Of a DNA stretch of 64,000 bases, positions 39,870 through 49,695 are shown one piece after another. The DNA is from Fulvitalea axinellae (GTDB taxonomy: Bacteria > Bacteroidota > Bacteroidia > Cytophagales > Cyclobacteriaceae). Position numbers and translations under genes: made by a program. The stretch lies in assembly GCF_036492835.1 (NCBI RefSeq), contig NZ_AP025314.1, forward strand, positions 4,692,010 to 4,756,009, read 5' to 3'. Below the pieces are notes generated by a model. That model had not been told where the DNA came from. It saw only the letters and a list, made by a program, of their open reading frames with translations, and made no database searches. How positions within the stretch are numbered: the stretch's first letter is position 1; every line of letters begins with the position of its first letter.

Positions 39870-42683
39870 ATGAAAAAACTCTTCCTCCTCGACGCGATGG
39901 CGCTGATTTACCGAGCGCACTTCGCTTTCAGCAAAAATCCGCGGATCAATTCGAAAGGCCTGAGCACCGGCGCACAACTTGGCTTTACCAACACCCTGTT
40001 GGAAGTCATCAAGAAGAACAACCCGACTCACCTCGGCGTGGCCTTCGACACCTCGGCGCCAACGTTCCGCCACGAGATGTACAAGGAATACAAAGCCCAT
40101 CGCGACGAAACGCCGGAAGACATCAAAGTCGCCATCCCGATGGTAAAGGACATCGTGCGGGCGTTCAATATTCCCGTTATCGAGATGGACGGCTTCGAGG
40201 CCGACGATATTATCGGTACACTGGCCTGGAAAGCGAGCGACGCCGACTACGAGGTATACATGATGACGCCCGACAAGGACTACGCCCAGTTGGTACGCGA
40301 AAATGTCTTTCTGTACAAACCCGCCTACATGGGCAACGCCGTAGACATATTGGGCATAGAGGAAGTGAAGAAGAAATTCGATATTGACAAGGTGGACCAA
40401 GTGCGGGACATTCTCGGTATGCAGGGCGACGCTTCGGACAATATCCCCGGAATTCCCGGCGTAGGTCCGAAAACGGCGGTAAAATACCTGAAAGCTTACG
40501 GATCGGTAGAAGGCCTGATCGATCATGTGCACGAGCTGAAAGGCAAGGCCAAGGAAAAAGTGGAAGCCAATAAGAAACTGGCGATCCTTTCAAAAGAACT
40601 GGCTACAATTCATACTGATGTTCCCGTAGAATTTGATGAGGACTCCCTAAAATACGAAGGTCCGGACAAGGAAAAACTGACGGAGATTTTCGAGGAACTG
40701 GAATTCCGAACTCTGTTGAACCGGATCTTCGGCACAACGGCCACGGCACAGGCCAAACCCGCCGCCAAGAAAGCCGCGCCAAAGAAAAAATCTCCGGCCG
40801 GCGCCCAACTCGATATGTTCGGAAGCGGAACCTCGGAAGAAACAGCCGAAGAGGAAACTGTCCGTGAGATCAAGACGATCAAAAACACGCTCCACGATTA
40901 TCACCTGATCAATACGCCCGAGTTACGCAAAAGCTTGGCGCATTACCTTTCGGTTCAGAAAGCTTTCTGCTTCGACACTGAAACCACCGGCCTCGACGCC
41001 AACACGGCGGAGCTTGTCGGCTTGGCATTCTCTTATATGAAAGGCGAGGCTTATTACGTACCGGTTCCCGCCGACCGTGACGAGGCCCAAGCTATCGTGG
41101 ACGATTTCCGTTCGGTTTTCGAAAATAAAAGCATCACCAAGATTGGCCAAAACCTCAAGTACGACTTGATGGTAATGCGCAATTACGGTGTGGAAGTGGA
41201 AGGCTACCTTTTCGACACCATGCTGGCCCACTATCTTATAGATCCGGACAGCCGTCACAATATGGATGTCTTGGCCGAAAACTTTTTGGATTACGCCCCC
41301 GTGAAAATCGAGGAACTAATCGGAAAGAAAGGCAAGAAGCAGGGCACCATGCGTGATGTTCCCGTCGAAAAAGTAGTGGAATACGCCGGCGAGGACGCCG
41401 ATATCACTTGGCAATTGGCGCAGGCTTTCAAGCCAGAACTGAAAGCCAACGATCTTGTAAAACTTTACAACGACATCGAAGAACCTCTGGTAAACGTTTT
41501 GGCTACGATAGAAGCGAACGGCGTACGCATCGACACTGATACTTTGAAGGAATTGTCGGTTCGTTTTGGTGAGGAAAGCCAAGTCATCGAAAAGAAAATC
41601 TACGAACTGGCCGGTCAAGAATTCAATATCGGATCGCCAAAACAGCTTGGAGAGATTCTGTTCGATAAAATGAAACTGGTGGAAAAGCCCAAGAAAACCG
41701 CCACGGGACAATACGCAACGGGCGAGGAAATCTTGAGCAAACTGGCCCACGAACACAAAATCTGCGACCTGATCCTGAAATTCCGCGGTTTGCAAAAGCT
41801 GAAGTCGACGTACGTGGACGCCCTGCCGGAAATGATCAGCGAGAAAGACGGGCTTGTACACACATCGTACAACCAAGCCGTAGCCGCCACCGGGCGCCTC
41901 AGCTCCACAAACCCGAACTTGCAGAACATCCCGATCCGTACCGAAGAAGGCCGACTGATCCGGAAAGCCTTCGTTCCCCGAGACGAAAACCACGTTTTGC
42001 TCGCCGCCGACTACTCGCAAGTCGAACTGCGCATTATGGCGGCTTTCGCCAAAGACGAGAGTATGATCGAAGCCTTCAAAGAAGGAAAAGACATCCACTC
42101 GATGACGGCTAGCAAAGTATTCAAAGTGCCATTGGAAGAAGTGACTTCCGATATGCGTCGCAAAGCCAAAACGGCGAACTTCGGAATCATTTACGGCATT
42201 TCGGCCCACGGTCTTTCACAGCGTCTGGATATTCCGAGAAAAGAAGCCTCGGCGATTATAGAAGCCTATTTCGAACAATTCCCTGCCGTCAAGAAATATA
42301 TGGACGACGTGATCGAACAAGCCCGTGAAAACGAATACGTGGAAACGGTTTTCGGACGCCGCCGTTACCTCCGCGATATCAACTCCCGAAGCGCCGTAAT
42401 GCGCGGTTACGCCGAGCGAAACGCCATTAACGCCCCGATTCAGGGCAGCGCCGCGGATACCATCAAAAAAGCGATGATCAATATCCACGCTTGGATGAAA
42501 GCCAAAAAGCTGAAATCAAAGATGATTCTGCAAGTACATGACGAATTGGTATTCGACGCACATAAGGACGAATTGGAATTATTGCGCAAAGAAATTCCAA
42601 CATTCATGAAAGCCGCCGCCGATTTGGAAGTTCCTTTGGAAGCCGAAGTAGGAGAGGGCTTGAATTGGCTGGAGGCGCATTGA
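39870..42683 (+). CDS. polA: DNA polymerase I
   Basis: Repair and Okazaki-fragment polymerase. 937 residues from the ATG at 39870 (MKKLFLLDAMALIYRAHFAF). Domains: 5'-3' exonuclease (1-~290, EMDGFEADDIIGTLA, DNIPGIPGVGPKTA), an Ala/Lys linker (~295-345), an intact 3'-5' proofreading domain (~355-540, FDTETTGLD, IGQNLKYDLMV, AGEDADITWQL) and the polymerase domain (AADYSQVELRIMA, RRKAKTANFGIIYGIS, LQVHDELVFDAH). All exonuclease acidic residues seem present, unlike Taq-type enzymes. Shares a terminator with the convergent channel gene. Confidence 0.97.
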   Translation: MKKLFLLDAMALIYRAHFAFSKNPRINSKGLSTGAQLGFTNTLLEVIKKNNPTHLGVAFDTSAPTFRHEMYKEYKAHRDETPEDIKVAIPMVKDIVRAFNIPVIEMDGFEADDIIGTLAWKASDADYEVYMMTPDKDYAQLVRENVFLYKPAYMGNAVDILGIEEVKKKFDIDKVDQVRDILGMQGDASDNIPGIPGVGPKTAVKYLKAYGSVEGLIDHVHELKGKAKEKVEANKKLAILSKELATIHTDVPVEFDEDSLKYEGPDKEKLTEIFEELEFRTLLNRIFGTTATAQAKPAAKKAAPKKKSPAGAQLDMFGSGTSEETAEEETVREIKTIKNTLHDYHLINTPELRKSLAHYLSVQKAFCFDTETTGLDANTAELVGLAFSYMKGEAYYVPVPADRDEAQAIVDDFRSVFENKSITKIGQNLKYDLMVMRNYGVEVEGYLFDTMLAHYLIDPDSRHNMDVLAENFLDYAPVKIEELIGKKGKKQGTMRDVPVEKVVEYAGEDADITWQLAQAFKPELKANDLVKLYNDIEEPLVNVLATIEANGVRIDTDTLKELSVRFGEESQVIEKKIYELAGQEFNIGSPKQLGEILFDKMKLVEKPKKTATGQYATGEEILSKLAHEHKICDLILKFRGLQKLKSTYVDALPEMISEKDGLVHTSYNQAVAATGRLSSTNPNLQNIPIRTEEGRLIRKAFVPRDENHVLLAADYSQVELRIMAAFAKDESMIEAFKEGKDIHSMTASKVFKVPLEEVTSDMRRKAKTANFGIIYGISAHGLSQRLDIPRKEASAIIEAYFEQFPAVKKYMDDVIEQARENEYVETVFGRRRYLRDINSRSAVMRGYAERNAINAPIQGSAADTIKKAMINIHAWMKAKKLKSKMILQVHDELVFDAHKDELELLRKEIPTFMKAAADLEVPLEAEVGEGLNWLEAH

Positions 42684-42701
42684 CCCTTCAGCTTATTCCA
42701 C

Positions 42702-42739
42702 AAAAAAGCCATCCGCTAGCTTGAGCGGATGGCCTTTTT
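42702..42739 (+). terminator. Bidirectional terminator between polA and the K+ channel gene
   Basis: AAAAAAGCCATCCGCT, loop AGCTTG, AGCGGATGGCCTTTTT. Confidence 0.9.
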
Positions 42740-42757
42740 CATTTCCAATATTCTTTC

Positions 42758-43843
42758 TCAGATCGAAAATCTAGACTTGAATTTCTTCAACGATTCCTCA
42801 TCTCCCATCAAAATCAAAACACTATTCTGATTCAATTTCAAACTGGTGGACGGCGTAAACAGAAAACCCTTTTCCGGATGTTTGTAGCCGATTACCATCA
42901 CGTTGGTATTTCTCCGAATATCCAGCTCCCTCAGTGTCTTGCCCATATATTCCTTTTTGAACAAACCGTAAGCGAATTCCTCCAAACGCATATCCGTCTC
43001 GGTACTCAAGCCGTTCAATAGATCCAAAAATTCGATAACCACAGGCTGAGTCACAAGCTTCGCCATATGCGAACCTCCCAAAGCGTCGGGTTTTACTACA
43101 CGGTTTGCGCCAGCCAATTTCAGCTTCCGCTCGGCGCTTTCCTCATTCGCCCGCGCGATAATCATCAAATCCCTGTTCAGCTCTCTTGAGGTCAATGAGA
43201 TATAAACGTTGTCGGAGTCTTTGGGCAATGTCGTGATCAGGGCCGTAGCGCTGTCGATTCGGGCCATTCTCAGCGTATCTTCCACCGTGGCGTCGCCAGT
43301 GATTACGTTAAATCTCGGATCTTCCGTCAACGCGTGGCAAATGTCCGGGTCGTTCTCGATAACCACAAACCGCTTGCCCGCCATCCTGAATTCCTCACAG
43401 GTTTTCATCCCGTTACGGCCATAACCGCACACGATAATGTGTCCTTTTAGCTTATTGACTTCGTTTCCTGTCATAATGCTCCGAAAAATCGTCCGTAATT
43501 CACCTTCGAAGATATATCCGGCCATAGTGGAGATGCCGAAAGCGATAATCACTAGATTCACAACTATATACCCGGATGTGAATATTCTGCCGACTTCGCT
43601 CAACGGCTCAACCTCGCCGAACCCCACCGTCGAAAGCGTGATAATCGCCATGTAAACGGCGTTGGCCGGAGTAAAGCCCTCATGATAAATATAAAAGGTA
43701 GTGCCCGTGCCGATACTGGCCACAATACACCCGCAGGCCAGATAAAACCGCCTAAGTCTTTTGCTGTAATGATGTACCCTAGTAGCGTTTATCACTGTCG
43801 ATTCTTTTCTGTCCGCAGGCTTAAGATAAAAGCGAAAAAGCAA
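42758..43843 (-). CDS. Ligand-gated K+ channel with TrkA-N and TrkA-C (RCK) domains
   Basis: 361 residues: two membrane helices around a pore loop with selectivity filter TVGFGE (Thr72-Gly76), then an RCK domain (~135-260, IIVCGYGRNGMKTCEEF, NAD-type fold, GDATVEDTLRMARID), and a TrkA-C domain (~275-361). This matches MthK/YugO-type potassium channels gated by nucleotides or ions. Single gene, convergent with polA. Confidence 0.94.
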   Translation of the reverse strand: MLFRFYLKPADRKESTVINATRVHHYSKRLRRFYLACGCIVASIGTGTTFYIYHEGFTPANAVYMAIITLSTVGFGEVEPLSEVGRIFTSGYIVVNLVIIAFGISTMAGYIFEGELRTIFRSIMTGNEVNKLKGHIIVCGYGRNGMKTCEEFRMAGKRFVVIENDPDICHALTEDPRFNVITGDATVEDTLRMARIDSATALITTLPKDSDNVYISLTSRELNRDLMIIARANEESAERKLKLAGANRVVKPDALGGSHMAKLVTQPVVIEFLDLLNGLSTETDMRLEEFAYGLFKKEYMGKTLRELDIRRNTNVMVIGYKHPEKGFLFTPSTSLKLNQNSVLILMGDEESLKKFKSRFSI

Positions 43844-44043
43844 AGTAACAAGCCTTGAAAACCCGCATAAAGCCCATCGTTATAAATTCATAAAATTTCA
43901 TTTTTCAAAATAAAACAAATTGGCCCGAAATATTCTTAGAGAAATAAGTGAAGGGAAATTCATAAACACCCCAAACCGGCAATCAATTACGGCGGAACCT
44001 TACACCCATTCCGCTTATTCGTTCACGCACAAACGCATTCTCT

Positions 44044-44700
44044 ATGGCCAAAACTTTACTCTCCGCCCCGCTGGACCGGGAAGAATTAGCAAACAGCATC
44101 ACACACGGAATCGGCGCTCTGCTGAGTATCGCCGGTTTGGGTTGGTTGGCCATCGAGAGTCACCCAATACCCGATTTTTGGCACTCCGCGGCCCTTTGGA
44201 TATTTGGGCTAAGCTTGGTGGTATTGTACTCCTCTTCCACGATTTACCACAGCCTGATCGACCGAAAGCTCAAACGGACTTTCCAAATCGTCGACCATAT
44301 CGCCATCTACGTGCTGATCTCCGGCACTTACACGCCATTCGCAATTATCGCGCTAAATGACCGAACGGCTCAGATCGTTACGGCGAGCCTTTGGGCACTC
44401 AGCGCGATCGGCGCTTTATTCAAAATCAAATACACGGGAAAGTACAAAGTAATTTCGACGCTCTCTTACCTTACTATGGGCTGGACCGCCCTGATATTCG
44501 CTGGGCCATTGCTGGAAAAAATCAGCATCACGGGCTTTATCTGGCTTATCGGCGGAGGACTGGCGTACACTATCGGTGTTATTTTCTTTCTTTGGGAAAG
44601 GCTCCGCTATAGCCACGCCATTTGGCATTTGTTCGTATTGGTCGGCAGTGGGTGTCATTTCTACGCCGTATACCGCTACGTGCTTCCGCACGCTTTCTAA
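44044..44700 (+). CDS. Hemolysin III / PAQR family membrane protein
   Basis: 218 residues, seven predicted helices. Family motifs: EELANSITHGIGALLSIAG (ANSxTHGIG), SSSTIYHSL, DHIAIYVLISGTYTPF (DHxxI...GTYTP) and HAIWHLFVLVGSGCHFYAVY (HxxWHxFV...G..CHF). The conserved histidines and Asp form a predicted metal site, as in PAQR hydrolases. The 'hemolysin' name comes from one old assay; the true role is unclear. Converges with the Fur gene, 14 bases apart. Confidence 0.93.
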   Translation: MAKTLLSAPLDREELANSITHGIGALLSIAGLGWLAIESHPIPDFWHSAALWIFGLSLVVLYSSSTIYHSLIDRKLKRTFQIVDHIAIYVLISGTYTPFAIIALNDRTAQIVTASLWALSAIGALFKIKYTGKYKVISTLSYLTMGWTALIFAGPLLEKISITGFIWLIGGGLAYTIGVIFFLWERLRYSHAIWHLFVLVGSGCHFYAVYRYVLPHAF

Positions 44701-44714
44701 GCCGAAAAAAAGTT

Positions 44715-45134
44715 CTAGGATTTCGATTTGCATTCAGGACATTTACCCTGAATCAGAAAGTGAGCGTTCTCAAATTCATATCCTTCGGGCAAAGTGATGG
44801 AGGGAACGTTAAGGCTATTGAGGCATTGGGTTTTGCCACAAACGCTACATTTGAAGTGAACATGAGCGTGATGGTGGTTGCCCTGCGAACAGGTTCCGCC
44901 ACAAAGGGCGTATTTGGTAGCGCCGCCATCGTCCAAGACACGATGTACGAGGCCTTTTTCCAAAAACACGTTAAAAGTCCGGTAAAGCGTAACCCTGTCC
45001 AAGTCGCCGGATAGGCGCTCTTCCACTTCGGCGTGGGAGAGCGCACATCCCGCTTGACGAAAAACGTCCAAAACGGCCCGTCTTCCGGCAGTCAATCTCA
45101 TTCCGTATTTTTTCAGTAACTCGTCGCTGTTCAT
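44715..45134 (-). CDS. Fur-family transcriptional regulator
   Basis: 139 residues. Winged-helix N-terminus (MRLTAGRRAVLDVFRQAGCALSHAEVEERLSG...VTLYRTFNVFLEKGLVHRV), then a metal-binding C-terminus HHHAHVHFKCSVCGKTQCL with a structural zinc site CxxC twice (FKCSVC, GKCPECKSK). Fur, Zur and PerR cannot be told apart from sequence alone; the His-rich HHHAHVHF region fits a metal sensor. It may repress iron or zinc uptake; no target is adjacent. Confidence 0.93.
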   Translation of the reverse strand: MNSDELLKKYGMRLTAGRRAVLDVFRQAGCALSHAEVEERLSGDLDRVTLYRTFNVFLEKGLVHRVLDDGGATKYALCGGTCSQGNHHHAHVHFKCSVCGKTQCLNSLNVPSITLPEGYEFENAHFLIQGKCPECKSKS

Positions 45135-45172
45135 CTGCTCAATTTGGAGAAAAATAGCCTTTACGGAAAGTC

Positions 45173-45529
45173 CTAGGCTTTTTTTCCTGAGATTTTATTG
45201 AAAAGCTTTACGAAAAGACGACCTAACTTTTTCTCTTTTTCCCAAAAGAAAGCGAACTGACCGAAAATGAATCCGTAGACGAGAATCAGCCCTTGGTACA
45301 TAGGAAAAACGCAGAGAATATATGTGACGGTTTTGATCCAAAAGGGTGTCGCATCATCAAAACCAATCACTCCGAACAGCACCTTACGAAGCCTTACAAC
45401 AGTCATCCCCGTCAGTGAGAAAACAATAAGAATCGCTATCACGCTCCAAGTACTCTCCACTCCCCAGCGTTTTTTCATCTTGTTAATAAAGCCTTTTGGA
45501 GCCTCTTCGCTAGTCGTAATATCTGCCAT
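45173..45529 (-). CDS. DUF6787-type small membrane protein
   Basis: 118 residues with start at 45529 (MADITTSEEAPKGF). Two to three hydrophobic segments (WSVIAILIVFSLTGMTVV, IKTVTYILCVFPMYQGLILVYGFIFGQFAFFW) and a basic tail KLGRLFVKLFNKISGKKA. Resembles the small uncharacterised membrane proteins labelled DUF6787 in Bacteroidota, from memory. No function known. Confidence 0.75.
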   Translation of the reverse strand: MADITTSEEAPKGFINKMKKRWGVESTWSVIAILIVFSLTGMTVVRLRKVLFGVIGFDDATPFWIKTVTYILCVFPMYQGLILVYGFIFGQFAFFWEKEKKLGRLFVKLFNKISGKKA

Positions 45530-45570
45530 TATGCTTGCCTTATCGTGTGTATGTTGATTGTCGAAAACAT

Positions 45571-45579
45571 GCAAATCTA
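45571..45579 (-). promoter_or_regulatory. Possible -7 element of the DUF6787 gene
   Basis: TAGATTTGC on the minus strand is an exact TAnnTTTGC, about 42 bases before the start; no TTTG at the expected distance. Confidence 0.4.
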
Positions 45580-45734
45580 TGTTTTTTGCCCTTAAATAAC
45601 GTAAGGACTAGAAAAATTATACAAGACAACCACACTTTAAAACATAAACAACAGAATGGATTTCCTGAAACATAAATAAACCGTTCAGCAATAGTATGCC
45701 TTTTAGAAAAAAATAACTGAGAGACTCAAAACAC

Positions 45735-45767
45735 AAAAAGCGTCCCCCTTGCCAGAAGACGCTTTTT
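45735..45767 (-). terminator. Terminator of the acyl-CoA synthetase gene
   Basis: AAAAAGCGTC, loop of 13 bases, GACGCTTTTT, about 20 bases after the stop. Confidence 0.8.
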
Positions 45768-45787
45768 CAGATAGTTACCTACCGCCG

Positions 45788-47701
45788 TCAGAGCTTGCTA
45801 ATAACGTGCATATTTTTCGGGTTCACAATATTGACATTTTCAGGCTCAAACAGCTCCTCGATTCTGGACTTATAGAATCCAAAAACGCGTGAGCGACGCA
45901 CTTTCAACGTGCTGTTCAGGAACCTGTTTTGTTCCGTAAAACCTTCCGGCAATACGGCCAGAGCCATCGGCAACCAACGTTGCGGATAGAGCGTTTCCAT
46001 ATCCCCCCCCTTCTTAAATCGGTCTACATCCGATTGGATCAATTCCAAAGCCGCTTTTTGCCCCGCTTCCGTATGGATTGAGTGATTCATTCGCTTCAGC
46101 TTTCTGACCAAGCTCTCCTTGTTCGGGACCACCAAAGCCACCGTGTACGGGCTCTGGTTATTATAGACCAACACCTGCTTGATATAAGCCGAAGTCTCCG
46201 AAATTGACTCTTCTATTCCCTCAGGGGCGAATTTTTCCCCGTCATTACCAATCAATAGGCTTTTGTATCGTCCCAAAACATACAAAAAGCCGTCATGGCC
46301 CATGTAGCCCATATCGCCTGTGTAGAGCCAACCGTCACGCAAAGCTTTCTTTGTTGCCTCCTCGTTTTGCCAATAACCGGCCATTACATTCGGACCTTTC
46401 ACCACTATTTCGCCTGTGGCCCCTACAGGCAATTCCTTACCGTCTTCGTCGCAAATCCTCATTTCAAGATCACGCACCAACCTTCCGGACGAACCTAACT
46501 TATGATCCTGCAGACGATTGGCCGAAATTGTAGGAGATGCCTCACTCAAGCCATAACCCTGGAACATCGGTATTCCCAAAGCGTAGAAAAAGCGCTGCAA
46601 CTCGATATCAAGCAAAGCTCCGCCACCTATAAAGAAGCGTAGCTTTCCGCCCAAAGATTTTCTTACCTGCCGGAAAACGAAAAAATCGTAAAGCTTATAC
46701 TTTAAGCTGTCCATCCAGCTTTTCCCTTCACCACGGTTATCTCCTTCTTTGTTGTAGTCATAAGCGAACAACATCGCTTTGCGGAACATTTGTTCCACCT
46801 TCGGTCCCTGTTGCTTGACACCACGCTCCACGTTATAACGGACGCTTTTAGCCAAAGCCGGTACACTAAGTAAGAAAGTGGGACGAAATTCCTGAATGTT
46901 CAACGGCACATTCCGCAAAGTATCGATAGGCGTTGGCCCCATTTCAGGCGAAGCCATCGAAGCCCCTTTAACCATAACGCCATAAATACCGGCCGTATGG
47001 GAAAACGAATGATCCAAAGGCAGAACCAGCAACGTCCGATCCTTTTCAGAAATCGACTTCATGATATCCGCGCTCTGGATTACGTTGGCCACGTAATTTC
47101 CATGCGTCAACACGATTCCTTTCGGATCGGAAGTAGTCCCAGACGTATAACTGATAGTCGCCATACTGCCAGAATCCAACGACTTCGCACGGGCTTTCAG
47201 CTTATCCGCGTTCTCTGCCAGATATTTCCGGCCGGATTCCATTACCGAGTCCACGGAAAATTCGCCTTCCTCAAGCGCCAAATCATCAAGCACGATAACT
47301 TTCTCCAAATCAGGCAACTCTTCCCGTACATTCCGGACCTTCTCAAGCTGAGATCCTGAAATAATCGCAACCCGGCACCCGGCATGCTCCATCCGAAAAC
47401 GCAATTCTGAACGTTCCTCCAACTTCACCGACAGTGGTACGCTTACGGCTCCGGCATAGAATATCCCGAGTTCTCCAATAATCCAATAGTTTCTGGCTTC
47501 GGAAATCATAGCCACGCGGTCGCCTTTGCGAAGCCCCATAGCCATCAGTCCGGCGGAAAACTCCTTCGAGAGCCGGCGGGTTTGAGTATAACTAGTCCCC
47601 GAAAAACGCCCCGCCTTCTTCTCAAAAAGTAGCTGGTTCGAGCCGAATTTCCGGACACTGTCCTCAAATAAGTCAATAAGCGTACTATATTTATATATCA
47701 T
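45788..47701 (-). CDS. Long-chain fatty-acid--CoA ligase (AMP-binding)
   Basis: 637 residues from the ATG at 47701 (MIYKYSTLIDLFEDSVRKFG). Adenylate-forming enzyme that activates fatty acids to acyl-CoA. Motif 1 is ATISYTSGTTSDPKGIVLTHGN, motif 2 PMFQGYGLSEASPTISANR, then GWLYTGDMGYMGHDGFLYVLGRYKSLLIGNDGEKFAPEGIEE. The C-terminal lid is complete. This is the long-chain synthetase (FadD/FAA1-like) form; chain length not certain. Single gene with its own terminator. Confidence 0.95.
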   Translation of the reverse strand: MIYKYSTLIDLFEDSVRKFGSNQLLFEKKAGRFSGTSYTQTRRLSKEFSAGLMAMGLRKGDRVAMISEARNYWIIGELGIFYAGAVSVPLSVKLEERSELRFRMEHAGCRVAIISGSQLEKVRNVREELPDLEKVIVLDDLALEEGEFSVDSVMESGRKYLAENADKLKARAKSLDSGSMATISYTSGTTSDPKGIVLTHGNYVANVIQSADIMKSISEKDRTLLVLPLDHSFSHTAGIYGVMVKGASMASPEMGPTPIDTLRNVPLNIQEFRPTFLLSVPALAKSVRYNVERGVKQQGPKVEQMFRKAMLFAYDYNKEGDNRGEGKSWMDSLKYKLYDFFVFRQVRKSLGGKLRFFIGGGALLDIELQRFFYALGIPMFQGYGLSEASPTISANRLQDHKLGSSGRLVRDLEMRICDEDGKELPVGATGEIVVKGPNVMAGYWQNEEATKKALRDGWLYTGDMGYMGHDGFLYVLGRYKSLLIGNDGEKFAPEGIEESISETSAYIKQVLVYNNQSPYTVALVVPNKESLVRKLKRMNHSIHTEAGQKAALELIQSDVDRFKKGGDMETLYPQRWLPMALAVLPEGFTEQNRFLNSTLKVRRSRVFGFYKSRIEELFEPENVNIVNPKNMHVISKL

Positions 47702-47939
47702 GAAGAGTTTCTTGATTTTCTGGCCAGAGAGCCTTGATTCTCGGAAAACCAAGACTCAGGCTTCCTTGTTCATACCACGTAAGGCGGTCTGGCAATATTA
47801 AAAATTTATTATCTATTCAATGGGATAATTCTGCAAGAATTCCGCTTTAACCGGACGAAATTCGGGTATTACTTCCATATCTGAATCATTTTGTTTAAAA
47901 TAATCAGAAGCGTAGACTCAATTATAACTAATATACCAA

Positions 47940-48815
47940 ATGATAAAGTCGATGACGGGCTACGGCAAGGCCCATCACGAGGACCAGAGCGTAAGCGCCA
48001 CGGCCGAAATCCGTACGCTGAACTCCAAGTTCCTCGATGCCAACATTAGGCTTCCGAAAGCTTTTTCTGACAAGGAGCTTGAGCTCCGGAACCTTTTGTC
48101 CTCTAAACTTGTCAGAGGCAAAGTGGCCGTGGTGATCGAATTCGAAAAGATCGAAACTTCGGCGCCGAACGTAGCCGTCAACAAGGCGCTGTTCAAAGCT
48201 TATTACGAAGATTTTCAACAACTGGCCAAAGAAACGGGCGCCGACGACAAGGAGATTTTCAAACTTGCTTTACAGGCTCCGGATGTCATCGCGCCAGCCA
48301 AAGACAACCACGACTATAGCCAAGAATGGGAGTTGGTAAAGACAGCCGTGCTTGAGGCCATCGCCAACTGCGATGAATTCAGAATGCAGGAAGGGCAGGC
48401 ACTGAAGACAAAACTTACCGAATACGCCGACAACATCGGTAATTTGCTGGAGCAGGTTCCGGAATATGAGCAGGAGCGTGTAGAAATCGTAAAGCAACGA
48501 CTCCGTCAGAACCTTCAGGAGCTTACCGAAGAGCAAACGGACAAAAACCGTTTTGAGCAGGAGCTGATCTATTATCTGGAAAAATACGACATCTCCGAAG
48601 AGAAAGTCCGCTTGGGCAACCACATCAAATACTTCAAGGAAGTACTGGACGGAAAAGAATCCAACGGAAAAAAACTCGGGTTCATATCTCAGGAAATGGG
48701 CAGGGAAATCAACACTCTCGGAGCCAAGGCAAACCATTCCGGACTTCAAAAGATCGTTGTCAGGATGAAAGACGACCTTGAGAAGATCAAAGAACAGTCC
48801 CTTAACGTACTCTAA
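47940..48815 (+). CDS. yicC: YicC family endoribonuclease
   Basis: 291 residues matching YicC throughout: start MIKSMTGYGKA, RTLNSKFLDANIRLPKAFSDKELELR, and the C-terminal DUF1732 half with KVRLGNHIKYFKEVLDGKESNGKKLGFISQEMGREINTLGAKANHSGLQKIVVRMKDDLEKIKEQ. The E. coli protein is an endoribonuclease involved in small-RNA turnover. In many bacteria a guanylate kinase gene follows; here the gene is followed by a strong terminator instead. Confidence 0.95.
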   Translation: MIKSMTGYGKAHHEDQSVSATAEIRTLNSKFLDANIRLPKAFSDKELELRNLLSSKLVRGKVAVVIEFEKIETSAPNVAVNKALFKAYYEDFQQLAKETGADDKEIFKLALQAPDVIAPAKDNHDYSQEWELVKTAVLEAIANCDEFRMQEGQALKTKLTEYADNIGNLLEQVPEYEQERVEIVKQRLRQNLQELTEEQTDKNRFEQELIYYLEKYDISEEKVRLGNHIKYFKEVLDGKESNGKKLGFISQEMGREINTLGAKANHSGLQKIVVRMKDDLEKIKEQSLNVL

Positions 48816-48834
48816 GGCTTGTTCGCGAAGCAAT

Positions 48835-48866
48835 AAAAAAGGACCCAGCTGGCTGGGTCCTTTTTT
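48835..48866 (+). terminator. Bidirectional terminator between yicC and tonB
   Basis: AAAAAAGGACCCAG, CTGG loop, CTGGGTCCTTTTTT, a 14-bp perfect stem. Confidence 0.92.
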
Positions 48867-48894
48867 ATTTCGTCCGACACCTAAGTGCCAAAAA

Positions 48895-49569
48895 TTAGTT
48901 AAGCTTAAAGTGGATTGGAATAACCATACGCACTTTTACGGCACGTCCACGCTGCTTACCAGGCTTCCACTTAGGCAAAGTTTTCAGTACGCGGATGGCT
49001 TCTTCGTCACATCCAGCTCCGATACCTTTCGCTACGGTGATCTCGGTCAAGGTACCGTCTTTGTCCACTACGAACTGAACGTACACCTTACCCTCAACAC
49101 CCATACGACGGGCTTGCGAAGGATACTTCAACTTTTTACCCACTTGCTTGTAGAAGGCTTTCAATCCACCCGGGTACTCAGGCTGGTCTTCCACAATGGT
49201 GAAGATCTCTTCGGCTTCCTCTTCGGCTGGCTCTTCGAATACGACCTCTTCAACCTCGGTCTCTTCGGTGATTTCAACGTCAAGGTCCACCTCGATTTCC
49301 TCTTCGATTTCTTCCTCATCAGGAACCTCTACGATTTGAGGCTGCTGAATCTTCGGTGGTGGGGGTGGGGGAGGCTGAGTCGTGTTGACTACCTCTTCGA
49401 TTTCTTCGAACTGCTCCACTTCCGTACCTAGATCCTTTACATTTTCATCATCCCAGAATTTCCACTGAAAAGCGGTGATGACAAGGCCTAGGCTAATGCA
49501 AAGTCCCAAGTTCATAAAGAGAGAGCTGGTCTTCACCAGATCTTTCTCGGGGTTCTTCTTGCTTTCCAT
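48895..49569 (-). CDS. tonB: Energy transducer TonB
   Basis: 224 residues. An N-terminal membrane helix (~17-35, LFMNLGLCISLGLVITAF), a periplasmic spacer with QPPPPPPP and long Glu-rich runs, and a C-terminal TonB domain (FYKQVGKKLKYPSQARRMGVEGKVYVQFVVDKDGTLTEITV...LPKWKPGKQRGRAVKVRMVIPIHF). It couples the proton-motive force to outer-membrane receptors. ExbB/ExbD are not adjacent, so it may share another set. The helix-plus-acidic spacer is normal for this phylum. Confidence 0.95.
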   Translation of the reverse strand: MESKKNPEKDLVKTSSLFMNLGLCISLGLVITAFQWKFWDDENVKDLGTEVEQFEEIEEVVNTTQPPPPPPPKIQQPQIVEVPDEEEIEEEIEVDLDVEITEETEVEEVVFEEPAEEEAEEIFTIVEDQPEYPGGLKAFYKQVGKKLKYPSQARRMGVEGKVYVQFVVDKDGTLTEITVAKGIGAGCDEEAIRVLKTLPKWKPGKQRGRAVKVRMVIPIHFKLN

Positions 49570-49614
49570 GTCAACAGAGTTTAAACTAAAGCTTTAGACA
49601 ATAAACACTCTTCT

Positions 49615-49622
49615 CAAATCTA
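49615..49622 (-). promoter_or_regulatory. tonB: Possible -7 element of tonB
   Basis: TAGATTTG on the minus strand fits TAnnTTTG, 46 bases before the start; upstream TTTG not clear. Confidence 0.4.
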
Positions 49623-49695
49623 ATAAGATTATACGAATTATAAAAAGAAAGAGATGCGTTTTTAACTAATCGATTAGTAGAAAAAGCGGCTTTTT